Numbered from the stretch's first letter, positions 1 through 8,776 are shown. The stretch is DNA of 64,000 nucleotides from Ulvibacterium marinum (GCF_003626755.1 NZ_RBCJ01000001.1:186001-250000); one strand, 5' to 3'. Notes: generated from the sequence alone by a model not told the origin. Program-made: numbers and translations.

Positions 1-272
1 CCTATGGAATAACTTTTCTGTTTATCAAAAATTGGGGTCCAGGTGGTCCCCGAGTTGACCGTCTTCCAAACTCCCCCAGATCCCACGGCCACGTACCAGA
101 TGTTTTCATTCTCGGGATGAATGGCAATATCGGCTATTCTACCGGAGGTCAATGCCGGTCCCAAACTTCTGAATTCAAGCCCCTCAAAAGTCTTTTCGTT
201 TATTTGTTGTGCAATACCCAACTGGGCAAGTACCAAAAAACAAGCATAAAAAAGTATTTTTTGCCTTCTCAT
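1..272 (-). CDS. Secreted BNR/VPS10-type beta-propeller protein, partial (N-terminal part only)
   Basis: The reading frame begins at the ATG at 270-272 and runs leftwards off the window, so only about 90 residues are visible. It opens with a charged start (MRRQK), a hydrophobic stretch and AQ-Q, a typical flavobacterial signal peptide of about 22 residues. The mature part shows EFRSLGPALTSGRIADIAI followed by GSGGVWKTVNSGTTW, the blade signature of the large VPS10/sortilin-like, BNR-repeat proteins often labelled glycosyl hydrolase in Bacteroidota. Such proteins are extracellular or periplasmic beta-propellers of about 900-1100 residues; their substrate is usually unknown. The family call is firm, the enzymatic role is not. 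It is divergent from the SRPBCC/ArsR pair. Confidence 0.8.
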   Translation of the reverse strand, partial: MRRQKILFYACFLVLAQLGIAQQINEKTFEGLEFRSLGPALTSGRIADIAIHPENENIWYVAVGSGGVWKTVNSGTTWTPIFDKQKSYSI

Positions 273-449
273 TGTGTTAAAATTAGTTTCAATATTTCGA
301 ATTAGTCAATCCAAGCAATTTAAACAATTTGCATCTATTTTCTTACATAGTATGGATAGAATTAATACCTTGAATATGCCCGTTTAACAGATTTATTACC
401 TTGGTCAATCTCTATCTGACATCTTTTTATATACAAAATCCAATTTTAT

Positions 450-465
450 GCAACCAAAAAGTTGC
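450..465. promoter_or_regulatory. ArsR-type operator O1
   Basis: GCAAC-N6-GTTGC is a perfect 5-base inverted repeat (GCAACCAAAAAGTTGC). It covers the -33 element of the promoter. A second copy with the same arms and the same 6-base spacer occurs at 491-506, which makes chance unlikely. Confidence 0.65.
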
Positions 466-491
466 GTATTTAAAAATATTGGCTATATTTG
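462..491 (+). promoter_or_regulatory. Bacteroidota-type promoter of the SRPBCC-ArsR operon
   Basis: A perfect TAnnTTTG element (TATATTTG) lies at 484-491, and a TTG matching the -33 element lies at 462-464, exactly 19 bases upstream. That spacing and those motifs match the primary-sigma promoter known for Bacteroidota. Both elements overlap the two palindromes described next, which fits repression by the ArsR-type product of this operon. Confidence 0.7.
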
Positions 492-506
492 CAACCATAT
501 AGTTGC
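491..506. promoter_or_regulatory. ArsR-type operator O2
   Basis: GCAAC-N6-GTTGC (GCAACCATATAGTTGC) begins on the last base of the -7 element and covers the likely transcription start. It is 41 bases from O1 start to start, about four helical turns, so both dimers would sit on one face of the DNA. The TTG at 503 lies in this operator and is therefore unlikely to be a start codon. Confidence 0.65.
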
Positions 507-532
507 ATATTAATCTAAAAAAACGAACAGTC

Positions 533-961
533 ATGAAAGATGTAATTTCAAAAGAACACCTATTTGATCATTCCATCGACAAGGTATGGAATGCTATTTC
601 CAAGGCCGAGGAAATTTCCGCGTGGTTCATTGATGCCGATTTTAAGGCAGAGACCGGCTACAACTACACGTTTACTGCGGATGAGGAACACGGTTGCACC
701 CAAATAACCGGAGTGGTAAAAGAGGCAAATCCGTATACACTGGTGTACACTTGGACGGTACAGAACACGGATACCGAAACCACGGTTAAATGGGAATTGA
801 ATGAAGTAGAGGGTAAGACCAAACTGTATTTGGAGCATTCGGGAATATCCAAGTATCCCGGAGATAGTGCGGTACAAATGTTTACCAGCTTTAACGCCGG
901 GTGGGACAATTGTGTGTCGGAACTTTCCAAGTATCTAATACAGGAAGTCCATGCAGGATAA
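533..961 (+). CDS. SRPBCC (AHSA1-like) ligand-binding domain protein
   Basis: This 142-residue protein has the START/Bet v1-like SRPBCC pattern of the AHSA1 family: an opening KEHLFDHSIDKVWNAIS helix, EEISAWFIDADFKAETGYNY, a central strand region and a C-terminal helix beginning FTSFNAGWDNCVSELSKYL. It has no signal peptide, so it should be cytoplasmic and probably binds a hydrophobic ligand in a closed cavity. The ATG at 533 is preferred because an upstream TTG lies in the operator. Its last 11 bases overlap the following ArsR-type gene, a pairing seen very often in bacteria and suggesting that the two respond to the same small molecule. The ligand is unknown. Confidence 0.85.
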   Translation: MKDVISKEHLFDHSIDKVWNAISKAEEISAWFIDADFKAETGYNYTFTADEEHGCTQITGVVKEANPYTLVYTWTVQNTDTETTVKWELNEVEGKTKLYLEHSGISKYPGDSAVQMFTSFNAGWDNCVSELSKYLIQEVHAG

Positions 962-1274
962 AATCACCAAAATTCTAAAGGCCATTGCCGACCCTACAAG
1001 GCGTGAAATTTTTCACGCCTTGGTGTTGGCGGCCACCGCAATGCCCATTACCCAAATTTCCAATCAATTTGAAATTAGCAGACAAGGTATCACCAAGCAT
1101 TTAAAAACTTTGGAAGAAGCCGGATTGGTACAAATCAATGCCAAAGGCAGGGAACGCTATTGCCAAGCGGATGCACAACCGCTTAAAGAAGTAAACCAAT
1201 GGCTTAAATTTTACGAACATTTTTGGGATAATGCTTTGGGCAACCTTGGTTCCTATTTGGACAGTAAATCCTAA
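951..1274 (+). CDS. ArsR-family winged-helix transcriptional regulator
   Basis: The 107-residue protein is a single winged helix-turn-helix domain. KAIADPTRREIFHAL is the classic ArsR opening, and SNQFEISRQGITKHLKTLEEAGLV is the recognition helix and turn. No cysteine metal box is visible, so it belongs to the metal-independent group that accompanies SRPBCC proteins. It overlaps the upstream gene by 11 bases and so is translationally coupled. The two GCAAC-N6-GTTGC palindromes at 450 and 491 are its probable autoregulatory sites. Its stop codon overlaps that of the converging downstream gene by four bases. Confidence 0.9.
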   Translation: MQDKITKILKAIADPTRREIFHALVLAATAMPITQISNQFEISRQGITKHLKTLEEAGLVQINAKGRERYCQADAQPLKEVNQWLKFYEHFWDNALGNLGSYLDSKS

Positions 1275-2368
1275 GAATCACTGGCTATCAAACGTTTATC
1301 CGCAACGAACCTGTATAGGCCATCTAAGGCTTGTTGGGTATTTTTTTTAAAGATACGGCGAACAAAAAGGAAAATAATCAACTTTTTAAAGAGCGACTTG
1401 GCTTCCCAATACACTTCGCTTTTAAGATTACATGAGGTTTGTGAAAGGGGAGTTAAGCTATAAAATTGGTATAAGGCATCCACGACAGGAAGATTCGTAG
1501 TCATCTCCCCATAAACTAGTACCCCTGGATCAACTTTCTTGGTTATGGTGACAAAATTTAAATGCTTTCCATTAATGACACATACATGCTCGGTTCCCAA
1601 ACGAGTGACCTCATTTTCATTGAACTCAAAGGCATCTACCCCATTGACCCATTGAGGGCGGTATTTGTAATTGGTAATAAGTTCCATGAGTTCTGAAGCT
1701 GGAATTGGAAATTGTTTATCAAGAATCAAGTCCGGGGACCTGTCAAAACTAACCTTCTTGGCTTGGGAAAACTCATTGAGGCTAAGTTTTTCCTTATCGA
1801 TCAATGCGTAGATATATTCTACTTCCTTGTCATCGTAGCTATCCTTCCCTTCTTTAAACCTAAAAACCTTACTATAATAATAGATGGGCAATCCTATTTC
1901 CTTGGCCAATTTTTTACTGATCAGTACATAATTATCACTGTCAATCGAATTTTTTAGTAGTCGATGGGTCTCTATAACTTGTTGCCCAAATGGCTTTCGG
2001 TTACCTTTTACGGCAATGTATTGTAATTCACCACAATGTGCCACTACCTTGAGCTGAAGCTTCGGTGCGCTGGCACAGGCATTACAGGGGCATATCCTAT
2101 TTTTTTCCAACAACTTCAAATGACTGTGAAACGCCGTAAACATAGTTTCTATTTGAGCCAGTAACCGCTCTTGCGAAGGTACTTCGTCTTCCTTGTAAAA
2201 GAAGAGGGCATCCCCCTCTATTTCGGCTAATTCAAGCTCCTGGGTATTGGCATCGATAAGTACTTCCAACAGTTCGGAAATTACATGTTGGCTGTGTTCA
2301 ACCTCTGTCGTCTGTACGAATTTGGTAAAGCCTGAAATATCCGGAATAAAAAGAAGTGACTTTGACAT
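1271..2368 (-). CDS. DUF2652 protein: nucleotide-cyclase homology domain fused to an SRPBCC-like domain
   Basis: The 365-residue protein starts at the ATG that gives MSKSLLFIPDISGFTKF; codons further upstream in the same frame lack family character. Residues from about 1 to 190 resemble the class III adenylate/guanylate cyclase fold: DISGFT and EGDALFF supply the two metal-binding aspartates, and FGQQVIETHRLL recalls the G..V..A.RL helix of that fold. A cysteine cluster, CPCNAC, lies near residue 95. Residues from about 220 on look like an SRPBCC/polyketide-cyclase domain (ASELMELITNYKYRPQWV). No signal peptide is seen. Whether it makes a cyclic nucleotide is untested here. It follows a lipoprotein gene by 43 bases on the same strand. 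Confidence 0.75.
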   Translation of the reverse strand: MSKSLLFIPDISGFTKFVQTTEVEHSQHVISELLEVLIDANTQELELAEIEGDALFFYKEDEVPSQERLLAQIETMFTAFHSHLKLLEKNRICPCNACASAPKLQLKVVAHCGELQYIAVKGNRKPFGQQVIETHRLLKNSIDSDNYVLISKKLAKEIGLPIYYYSKVFRFKEGKDSYDDKEVEYIYALIDKEKLSLNEFSQAKKVSFDRSPDLILDKQFPIPASELMELITNYKYRPQWVNGVDAFEFNENEVTRLGTEHVCVINGKHLNFVTITKKVDPGVLVYGEMTTNLPVVDALYQFYSLTPLSQTSCNLKSEVYWEAKSLFKKLIIFLFVRRIFKKNTQQALDGLYRFVADKRLIASDS

Positions 2369-2411
2369 AATCGTAATGCAAGTAATCCTCAACAACCAAT
2401 GAACAAGTTTC

Positions 2412-2909
2412 CTATCCTTCTTCCAATATAAGTTTGGTGTCCAGGGTATTGTTGACAATGATATTAAAATGATTCCGAAATCCGTTGTAGGCGTTGATCA
2501 TCTCCAAAGTAGGTTCGTGGGAATCCTGTTGAAATTCTAAATAGTTTTTAGCCTTTAAAATATAGGTCTTGAATACTTTTTGCCTACTCCTTATCTGGGA
2601 AATATCAAAAGGTTCTGGATATTTCGAATCTGCCAATAGCTTTTGTTTTTCGATTAAATCTTCAATAACCAACTTAAGGTCTTCTTTGTTCTCAACCGAG
2701 TAAAGTGCATCAAAACTCGTTTCAAGTGCGTTGAATTCAGGCCAGTTTTTTAAAATATCCATCGCCTTGGACTGTATTGCGGTTTTTTTTGGCCATTTTT
2801 CCGTGGATATGTCAAACACCGAGGTATCTGTAGTATCTTCCTGTTTGTTACCGGACCCACAAGAAATAAATACTAGGGTAACAACTCCTAAAACGAAGAA
2901 TTTTAACAT
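2412..2909 (-). CDS. Hypothetical lipoprotein
   Basis: The ATG at 2907-2909 gives a short hydrophobic leader ending LVFISC-GSG, a good lipobox, so the 165-residue product should be a membrane-anchored lipoprotein. The mature part is mostly alpha-helical and rich in Lys, Glu and Leu, with no motif I recognise. A five-codon upstream extension to another ATG is possible but would put charged residues ahead of an already complete leader. It lies just upstream of the cyclase-homology gene on the same strand, so they may share a transcript. Confidence 0.7.
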   Translation of the reverse strand: MLKFFVLGVVTLVFISCGSGNKQEDTTDTSVFDISTEKWPKKTAIQSKAMDILKNWPEFNALETSFDALYSVENKEDLKLVIEDLIEKQKLLADSKYPEPFDISQIRSRQKVFKTYILKAKNYLEFQQDSHEPTLEMINAYNGFRNHFNIIVNNTLDTKLILEEG

Positions 2910-2974
2910 AACGCGAAGGTACAAATTTTAGAATCGGTTATCTTTACCCCGGTATCCATTTAACTTCATTTTAA

Positions 2975-3916
2975 ATGCATAAATCCATACTTATTTTAGG
3001 GGCTTGCGGACAGATAGGCACAGAGCTTACCTTTGCCCTTAGGGAAACCTACGGCAACGAATCCGTTATTGCGAGCGACATTAGGGAAGGAAGCGAAAAC
3101 TTGATGGACTCCGGTTCCTTTGAACTATTGGACGCCACGGATTATGATGTATTGGAAGAGGTTGTCGCCTATTATGAAATAGATGAGGTTTATCTTATGG
3201 CCGCTATGCTCAGTGCAACGGCCGAGAAGTTTCCGGAACGGGCCTGGAACCTGAATATGAACTCCCTGTTCAATGTTTTGAACCTTGCCAAGGACAAAAA
3301 GATAAAAAAAATTTTTTGGCCGTCAAGTATCGCAGTCTTTGGTCCCAATACCCCAAAAACGAACACCCCTCAAAATACAATAATGGAGCCGAGTACGGTC
3401 TACGGCATAAGCAAACAGTCCGGCGAGCGATGGTGCGACTATTATCATCACAAATTTGGGGTGGATGTACGTAGCCTTCGTTACCCTGGACTAATAAGTT
3501 GGAAGACACAACCAGGCGGTGGAACCACGGACTACGCCGTGGAAATTTATCATAAGGCCTTGGCTGAAGGCGCGTATGGCTGTTTTTTGAATGAGGATAC
3601 TAAACTACCCATGATGTTTATGGATGACGCCATAAAAGCTACCCAACAGCTTATGGCAACAGAAGCCGAAAAAGTTAAGGTACGTTCCTCATACAACCTA
3701 TCTGCCATGAGCTTTTCTCCTAAAGAAATTGCTCAAAACATTAAGGAACACATTCCGGAATTCGAGATTTCCTATAAACCTGATTTTAGACAGGACATTG
3801 CAGATTCTTGGCCCAATAGCATTGATGATTCCAAAGCGAGACAGGACTGGGGCTGGAAACCCGATTTTGATTTGGAGAAAACTACGAAAGTGATGTTGGG
3901 GAATTTAAAGGCTTAG
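2975..3916 (+). CDS. L-threonine 3-dehydrogenase, short-chain (epimerase-like) type
   Basis: The 313-residue enzyme has an SDR-type Rossmann fold: the NAD motif GACGQIG at residues 9-15, a catalytic YGISK at 143-147 and a Ser pair near 117. The sequences LMAAMLSATAEKFPERAWNL and RYPGLISWKTQPGGGTTDYA are diagnostic of the epimerase-like threonine dehydrogenases of Flavobacteriia, which turn L-threonine into 2-amino-3-ketobutyrate with NAD and are unrelated to the zinc-dependent Tdh of Escherichia coli. It is cytoplasmic. It is divergent from the lipoprotein gene, and its stop codon overlaps that of the acidic protein gene converging on it. Confidence 0.88.
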   Translation: MHKSILILGACGQIGTELTFALRETYGNESVIASDIREGSENLMDSGSFELLDATDYDVLEEVVAYYEIDEVYLMAAMLSATAEKFPERAWNLNMNSLFNVLNLAKDKKIKKIFWPSSIAVFGPNTPKTNTPQNTIMEPSTVYGISKQSGERWCDYYHHKFGVDVRSLRYPGLISWKTQPGGGTTDYAVEIYHKALAEGAYGCFLNEDTKLPMMFMDDAIKATQQLMATEAEKVKVRSSYNLSAMSFSPKEIAQNIKEHIPEFEISYKPDFRQDIADSWPNSIDDSKARQDWGWKPDFDLEKTTKVMLGNLKA

Positions 3917-4215
3917 TCATCTTCTTCCAGCATCTCTTTGGGGTCGACCACAGCGGCCGGGTCATCCGCAGCAAAATCCTCGTAATCGTCCTCATCATAA
4001 TTCTCCATGGTATACTCTAGCTTAGCACTGATCTTCACCAAGTATTTGGTATCTTCGGTAGTAACCTCCACAGCTTCAATACGTTCCCCTTGGGCATTTT
4101 TAAAAGTGATGATATTGCGATCATCGTACCCATCTGGATACTTGTCCACCAGGAGTTTAAGTACTTCCGGGGTCAGCTTTTTGAAATCTACTATGACTCT
4201 TCTTAGGTTGTCCAT
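3913..4215 (-). CDS. Conserved small acidic-tailed protein
   Basis: From the ATG at 4213-4215 the product is 100 residues, beginning MDNLRRVIVDFKKLTPEVLK. An upstream in-frame ATG would add 32 residues of unrelated composition and is rejected. The first 65 residues look like a compact alpha/beta domain; the last 30 are almost all Asp, Glu and Ala. I recognise the N-terminal pattern as widespread among Flavobacteriia but no function is known to me. It converges on threonine dehydrogenase with overlapping stop codons. Confidence 0.75.
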   Translation of the reverse strand: MDNLRRVIVDFKKLTPEVLKLLVDKYPDGYDDRNIITFKNAQGERIEAVEVTTEDTKYLVKISAKLEYTMENYDEDDYEDFAADDPAAVVDPKEMLEEDD

Positions 4216-4395
4216 AATTACGTGACCAAAAGTTAAGCAAAAATCAGGGTTAGCGCAATAGGGGATTACCTTAAAAACCAAGTACGTCGATTTCCAATTC
4301 ATACTAAGCAATGGTTTAGCCTTATTGTTGCTTACCTTGAAATATGAACTATGGTAGAAAATCTTAAAGAAGTCTTTTCAAATTCATGAAGGATA

Positions 4396-5586
4396 TCAAG
4401 CCTCGGAACACAAATCAAATGTCTGTTTGGCGATTTCCAATTCCTCATTGGTGGCAATGACAAGAATCTTTACTTCCGAGGTTGCTGCATTTATTTCCCG
4501 TAATGTACCGGAATCCATTTCATTTTTATGGTCGTCCAGGACAATGCCTAGATAGGACATATCCGTACAGATAAGTTTCCTCAACACACTGGAGTTTTCA
4601 CCGATTCCCGCAGTGAATACAATGGCATCCAGGCCATTCATTACAGTGGTATACGCCCCAATGTACTTTTTAATGCGATAGGCGTTCATTTGCAAGGCAA
4701 GTTGGCAATCCTTGTCCCCATTTTCGGCCTTCGATTGAATATCACGCAAATCGCTGTGGCCGGTCAGCCCTAGCATCCCGCTTTTCTTGTTCAAAAGGTG
4801 GTTTACCTCATCCAAAGAATACCCCAAAGTGTTCACTAGGTGAAAAATAAGGGCGTGGTCAATATCCCCACTTCGAGAACCCATAATGAGCCCATTGGAA
4901 GGGGCAAAGCCCAAACTGTGGTCAGCACTTTGGCCATCGACCAAAGCCGTAATGCTACATCCGTTTCCGAGATGGATCGTAATTATTTTGGATTTCTCTT
5001 TTTTTAAGTAATCCATGGCCTTTTCGGAAACATACTTATGGCTTGTTCCGTGGAACCCATAGGATCGGATACCATAATCTGTATAAAACCTATTGGGGAT
5101 GGCATATTTGTGCGCCTTAACAGGAATTGTTTGATGAAAGGCCGTGTCAAAAACCGCAACTTGCTTAGCCTTTGGAAATAGCTGTTCGGCAATTTGAATA
5201 CCTTCTAGATTATGCGGGTTGTGCAACGGTGCCAAGGTGGAAAATTCCCGGATTTCTTTTTTTACCTCGTTAGTAACCCAAGTGGTTTTGGAATAGGAAT
5301 CTCCACCATGAACTACCCTATGTCCTACTGCATCAATTTCATCAATATTATCGATTGCCCCATTTTTGGTATCCAAAAGAATTTCCAAAACTTTCTGCAA
5401 ACCCAATTTATGGGTCTTTATGCTATCCACATGGCGTAAAGTTTTATCGTTCCCCTTGTACGTTAAAGTAGCCTCTTCCGAACCAATGCGCTCTACGATT
5501 CCAGAACAGGTAATTTGTTCCGAAGGCATTTGTATCAACTGGAATTTTATGGACGAGCTTCCGGAATTTAGAATTAAAATATTCAT
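4396..5586 (-). CDS. ackA: Acetate kinase
   Basis: The 396-residue protein is full length for acetate kinase. It carries the ASKHA nucleotide-binding signatures NSGSSSIKFQ at the N-terminus, GHRVVHGGD, DTAFHQTIP, GFHGTSHKYVSEKA, HLGNGCSITA, GLIMGSRSGDID and FTAGIGENS. It interconverts acetyl phosphate plus ADP with acetate plus ATP in the cytoplasm. It lies 77 bases downstream of phosphotransacetylase on the same strand, the usual pta-ackA order, and should be cotranscribed with it. Confidence 0.97.
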   Translation of the reverse strand: MNILILNSGSSSIKFQLIQMPSEQITCSGIVERIGSEEATLTYKGNDKTLRHVDSIKTHKLGLQKVLEILLDTKNGAIDNIDEIDAVGHRVVHGGDSYSKTTWVTNEVKKEIREFSTLAPLHNPHNLEGIQIAEQLFPKAKQVAVFDTAFHQTIPVKAHKYAIPNRFYTDYGIRSYGFHGTSHKYVSEKAMDYLKKEKSKIITIHLGNGCSITALVDGQSADHSLGFAPSNGLIMGSRSGDIDHALIFHLVNTLGYSLDEVNHLLNKKSGMLGLTGHSDLRDIQSKAENGDKDCQLALQMNAYRIKKYIGAYTTVMNGLDAIVFTAGIGENSSVLRKLICTDMSYLGIVLDDHKNEMDSGTLREINAATSEVKILVIATNEELEIAKQTFDLCSEA

Positions 5587-5663
5587 GGGCTAAAAATAGT
5601 AGTATTCTTTAGGACGTACCACAATTTCACTTGGTTCTTGGAAAAACTTTTGCTTTTTTTGAC

Positions 5664-7757
5664 TCACATGGCCTGCGCCTGTATGGCAGTAATGATAACC
5701 GTATTTATTACGTCCTCCACGGTACTGCCGCGACTTAAATCGTTCACAGGTTTTTTAAGCCCCTGTAATATAGGGCCTATGGCTAGGGCGCCTGTCTCCC
5801 GTTGTACGGCCTTATAGGTATTGTTACCTGTATTAAGGTCAGGGAAAATAAATATGGTCGCCTGCCCGGCCACATCGGAATCGGGGAGTTTGCTTTTTCC
5901 TACCCTTAAGTCCACTGCGGCGTCATACTGTATGGGTCCTTCGATTTTTAAGTCGGGCCGCTTCTTTCTAACGAGTTCGGTAGCTTGACGAACCCGTTCC
6001 ACATCCTCTCCGGTTCCGGAACTCCCAGACGAATAGGATAACATCGCTATCTTGGGTTCAATGCCAAAGGCAATGCCCGATTGGGCCGAGGAAATGGCAA
6101 TTTCCGACAGTTGTTCAGCGGTTGGGTTTGGATTAATGGCACAATCACCAAAAACCACCACACGACTAGGAAGGCACATGAAAAAAACCGAAGATACCAA
6201 GGACACTCCGGGTAATGTCTTTACAAATTGAAGTGCAGGTCGTATGGTATGTTGTGTGGTATGGACCGCACCGGAAACCATCCCATCGGCATGGCCCTTG
6301 TAGACCATCATGGTACCAAAATAGGAAACATCGGTCATAAGGTCACGCGCCATAGTGCGGTTTAAATTTTTATGTTTGCGCAACTCATAAAGGGTCTCTA
6401 CATATTCGTCAAAAGTTTCGGCCTTTGCCGGGTCGATAATGGAAACCTTGGACAAATCCAAATCCAGGTCCAGCTGTACTATTTTTTCCTTGATTTGTTC
6501 AATAGCACCCAACAACGTAATGTCAACGGCGTTTGTATCTAACAATTCCTGTGCGGCCCTAAGGATGCGTTCGTCCGTGCCTTCAGGTAGTACAATATGT
6601 TTTTTATTGGCCTGGGCCATTTTTACAATATTGTACTGGAACATTCTTGGGGTAATACCATTGGACGAAAATGTTACCAAACGTTCCGCTAGCTCTACTT
6701 CAGGCGTGAATTTTGCAAAATCCTGAATGGAAGCGGTTATCTTTTTGGTGTTCTTGGCATAGATTTTAGGCGTTATGGCTCCTATTCGGTTAGTAATATG
6801 AAAGGTCCCTTCCTTCACGGAAATAATCGGTACTACTTCCGAAAGTCCTTGAATAAGTTTAATTATGGGTTCTTCCGGTTTTAAACCCCCTGTAAGAATA
6901 ATACCGGAGACAGTCGGGTAGTTGGTGGAAATATTGGCCTGTAAAGCTCCCAGAATGATATCTGCCCTATCTCCAGGAGTAATGACAAGCCCGTCATCCC
7001 TCAAATGATTTAAATAGTTACGCAATTGCATGGCGCCTACCCCAAAATGCCCGGCCTGATTATTCAAATAAGACGCCCCGAACAAAACCTCTCCGTTCAG
7101 TTCATCCGCGATCTCCTTAATGGTGGGGTTTCCCAAAACAGGATTTAAGGGAATGGCCCCGATCAAAACCTCTTTGGGCAAGTCTTTTTTAAGAGCTTCC
7201 GTAACAAGGCCAATGTTTTCAGGTTGTATCTTGTTGGCCACCATCATCAATACTTCCACCTTCTGTTCCTTAAAGGAATCATAGGCCAAATACATATCAC
7301 CAATGAATTCATCCAATGTCTTATCCACTCCACTGGTAACAATTATGGTTGGAATACCTAGATTCTTGGCCATTAAAACATTGATGTCCCACTCGATAAT
7401 ACCTCCCTCACCAGTAAAGTCCGTACCTTCTACCAGCACAAAGTCAAAACGCTCCTCAATGGCCTTGTACTTTTCAATAATCTTGTCCAGCACTTCATCC
7501 TCTTTGTCTTTGTTCAGCTTTTTTACCACATCGCTACGGGTATAGGCATAGGCATCATCATGTTCCAGATCCAAATTAAAATAGGATATCACCGTTTCTA
7601 TATGATTGTCCATTTTGCCGGGATCATAGTCATCGATAATGGGCCTGAAGTAGCCTACCTTAGCAGCCCTGCCCAGCAATACCTGCATAAGGCCTAGGGA
7701 AACGATGGATTTGCCGCTCTTGGGCTGCGTGGTGGCAATATAAACTGCTTTATTCAT
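5664..7757 (-). CDS. pta: Phosphate acetyltransferase, long form
   Basis: The 697-residue enzyme has the three-part architecture of long Pta proteins. Residues 1-220 form a dethiobiotin-synthetase-like P-loop domain with the Walker A sequence TTQPKSGKS; the middle part holds a DRTGG-type domain (TPGDRADIILGALQA); residues from about 370 on form the catalytic acetyl/butyryl transferase domain with AQANKKHIVLPEGTDERILRA, MVSGAVHTTQHTIRPALQ and the SYSSGSSGTGEDVERVRQA substrate loop. It makes acetyl phosphate from acetyl-CoA and hands it to acetate kinase encoded next to it. The start is the only ATG that keeps the P-loop domain complete. Confidence 0.97.
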   Translation of the reverse strand: MNKAVYIATTQPKSGKSIVSLGLMQVLLGRAAKVGYFRPIIDDYDPGKMDNHIETVISYFNLDLEHDDAYAYTRSDVVKKLNKDKEDEVLDKIIEKYKAIEERFDFVLVEGTDFTGEGGIIEWDINVLMAKNLGIPTIIVTSGVDKTLDEFIGDMYLAYDSFKEQKVEVLMMVANKIQPENIGLVTEALKKDLPKEVLIGAIPLNPVLGNPTIKEIADELNGEVLFGASYLNNQAGHFGVGAMQLRNYLNHLRDDGLVITPGDRADIILGALQANISTNYPTVSGIILTGGLKPEEPIIKLIQGLSEVVPIISVKEGTFHITNRIGAITPKIYAKNTKKITASIQDFAKFTPEVELAERLVTFSSNGITPRMFQYNIVKMAQANKKHIVLPEGTDERILRAAQELLDTNAVDITLLGAIEQIKEKIVQLDLDLDLSKVSIIDPAKAETFDEYVETLYELRKHKNLNRTMARDLMTDVSYFGTMMVYKGHADGMVSGAVHTTQHTIRPALQFVKTLPGVSLVSSVFFMCLPSRVVVFGDCAINPNPTAEQLSEIAISSAQSGIAFGIEPKIAMLSYSSGSSGTGEDVERVRQATELVRKKRPDLKIEGPIQYDAAVDLRVGKSKLPDSDVAGQATIFIFPDLNTGNNTYKAVQRETGALAIGPILQGLKKPVNDLSRGSTVEDVINTVIITAIQAQAM

Positions 7758-7778
7758 GGATTTGTACTATTGAAACTG

Positions 7779-7786
7779 CAAATTTA
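7779..7786 (-). promoter_or_regulatory. Possible -7 element for pta-ackA
   Basis: On the minus strand TAAATTTG matches TAnnTTTG and lies 21 bases upstream of the pta start codon. I see no good TTG at the -33 position, so this is a partial match. Confidence 0.4.
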
Positions 7787-8074
7787 TAGCATTCTTGTTC
7801 GGGAATTGCAGTGGAAAACGTAAAAGATCAAAAGCTTAACATAGGTTGTTTTTACAATCCGATTTCCTGCATAGATCTAGCCCGTAATTTGTCCGGATCT
7901 AAAAGAATACGTTGAAGGAACATTGTGAAGTAAATGAAACCTTAAAAAGACGGCTTTTCTATCCGTACCCTTTAAAATTTTGACAATTCTTTCGTACTTT
8001 GGTTCTTAAGGAATTCCCAAGAATTTAGGGACTGCTTACATATATTGAAGTTCCAACACTAAATCCAAAGAAAA
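7787..8074. other. Intergenic region between divergent pta and a secreted-protein gene
   Basis: This stretch of nearly 300 bases holds no convincing reading frame on either strand. TACTTTGG at about 7995 is a weak -7 look-alike for the rightward gene. No repeat or hairpin stands out. Confidence 0.5.
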
Positions 8075-8776
8075 ATGAAACTGGCACAAAAATTACTATG
8101 GATATGCTTGTTAATCCCCATCTGGTCTACTACCGGACAAATTACTCCCGGCATTTATCATGCCGACGCGGACAACGTTCATCACGAACTAAAAATAAAT
8201 GGGAACTATTTGATCCACTCCGTTTATGAAAAATCGCCCGCTAAATTCATTAAAACCCTAGGTGGGTTTTACACCGTTGCGGACAACAATCTTACAGTGA
8301 AGTTGGAATTTAACTCCAACCATGAGGCGGATGGTCTTACCGAGCTGACCTTGCCCTATTCGATGACGGGGAAAAAGCTTACCCTAGAAAATGGTCAGGC
8401 GTTAAGCTTCACCCTTTCTAAGAAAACCCAACAGGATCTGGACGGACCATGGCTTTTTGCCACACGTGGACCGGATAACGGCCAAGAACGCAGAGGCGAG
8501 GAAAATCCCAGAAAGACCTTGAAATATCTACAGGGCGATCGTTTCCAATGGATTGCCTATAATACGGAAACCATGAAATTCTTCGGTACTGGAGGTGGTT
8601 CCTTTTCCTCAGAAGATGGTGTTTATATGGAGAACATTGAATATTTTTCCAGGGACAACTCCCGTGTCGGGGCATCCTTAAAATTCAATTATGAGATTAA
8701 GGATAGGGACTGGCATCACAAAGGCAAAAACAGCAAAGGAGAACCGATGTATGAAATTTGGTCGAGACGAAAATAG
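8075..8776 (+). CDS. Secreted protein of unknown function
   Basis: The 233-residue product begins with a clear signal peptide (MKLAQKLLWICLLIPIWSTTGQ), cleaved near residue 22, so it should be periplasmic or outer-surface. The rest is beta-rich and its short alternating hydrophobic stretches with GGFYTVADNNLTVKLEF suggest a lipocalin-like or beta-sandwich fold. A basic segment, RGPDNGQERRGEENPRKT, sits near the middle. I recall similar proteins annotated only as membrane or secreted protein in Flavobacteriia. It precedes the DUF1553 cluster by 200 bases on the same strand but has no clear functional tie to it. Confidence 0.7.
   Translation: MKLAQKLLWICLLIPIWSTTGQITPGIYHADADNVHHELKINGNYLIHSVYEKSPAKFIKTLGGFYTVADNNLTVKLEFNSNHEADGLTELTLPYSMTGKKLTLENGQALSFTLSKKTQQDLDGPWLFATRGPDNGQERRGEENPRKTLKYLQGDRFQWIAYNTETMKFFGTGGGSFSSEDGVYMENIEYFSRDNSRVGASLKFNYEIKDRDWHHKGKNSKGEPMYEIWSRRK

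Noticed and set aside
503-532. An upstream TTG start for the SRPBCC gene
   Set aside because: The TTG lies in the O2 operator close to the expected transcription start; the ATG at 533 gives the normal family start.
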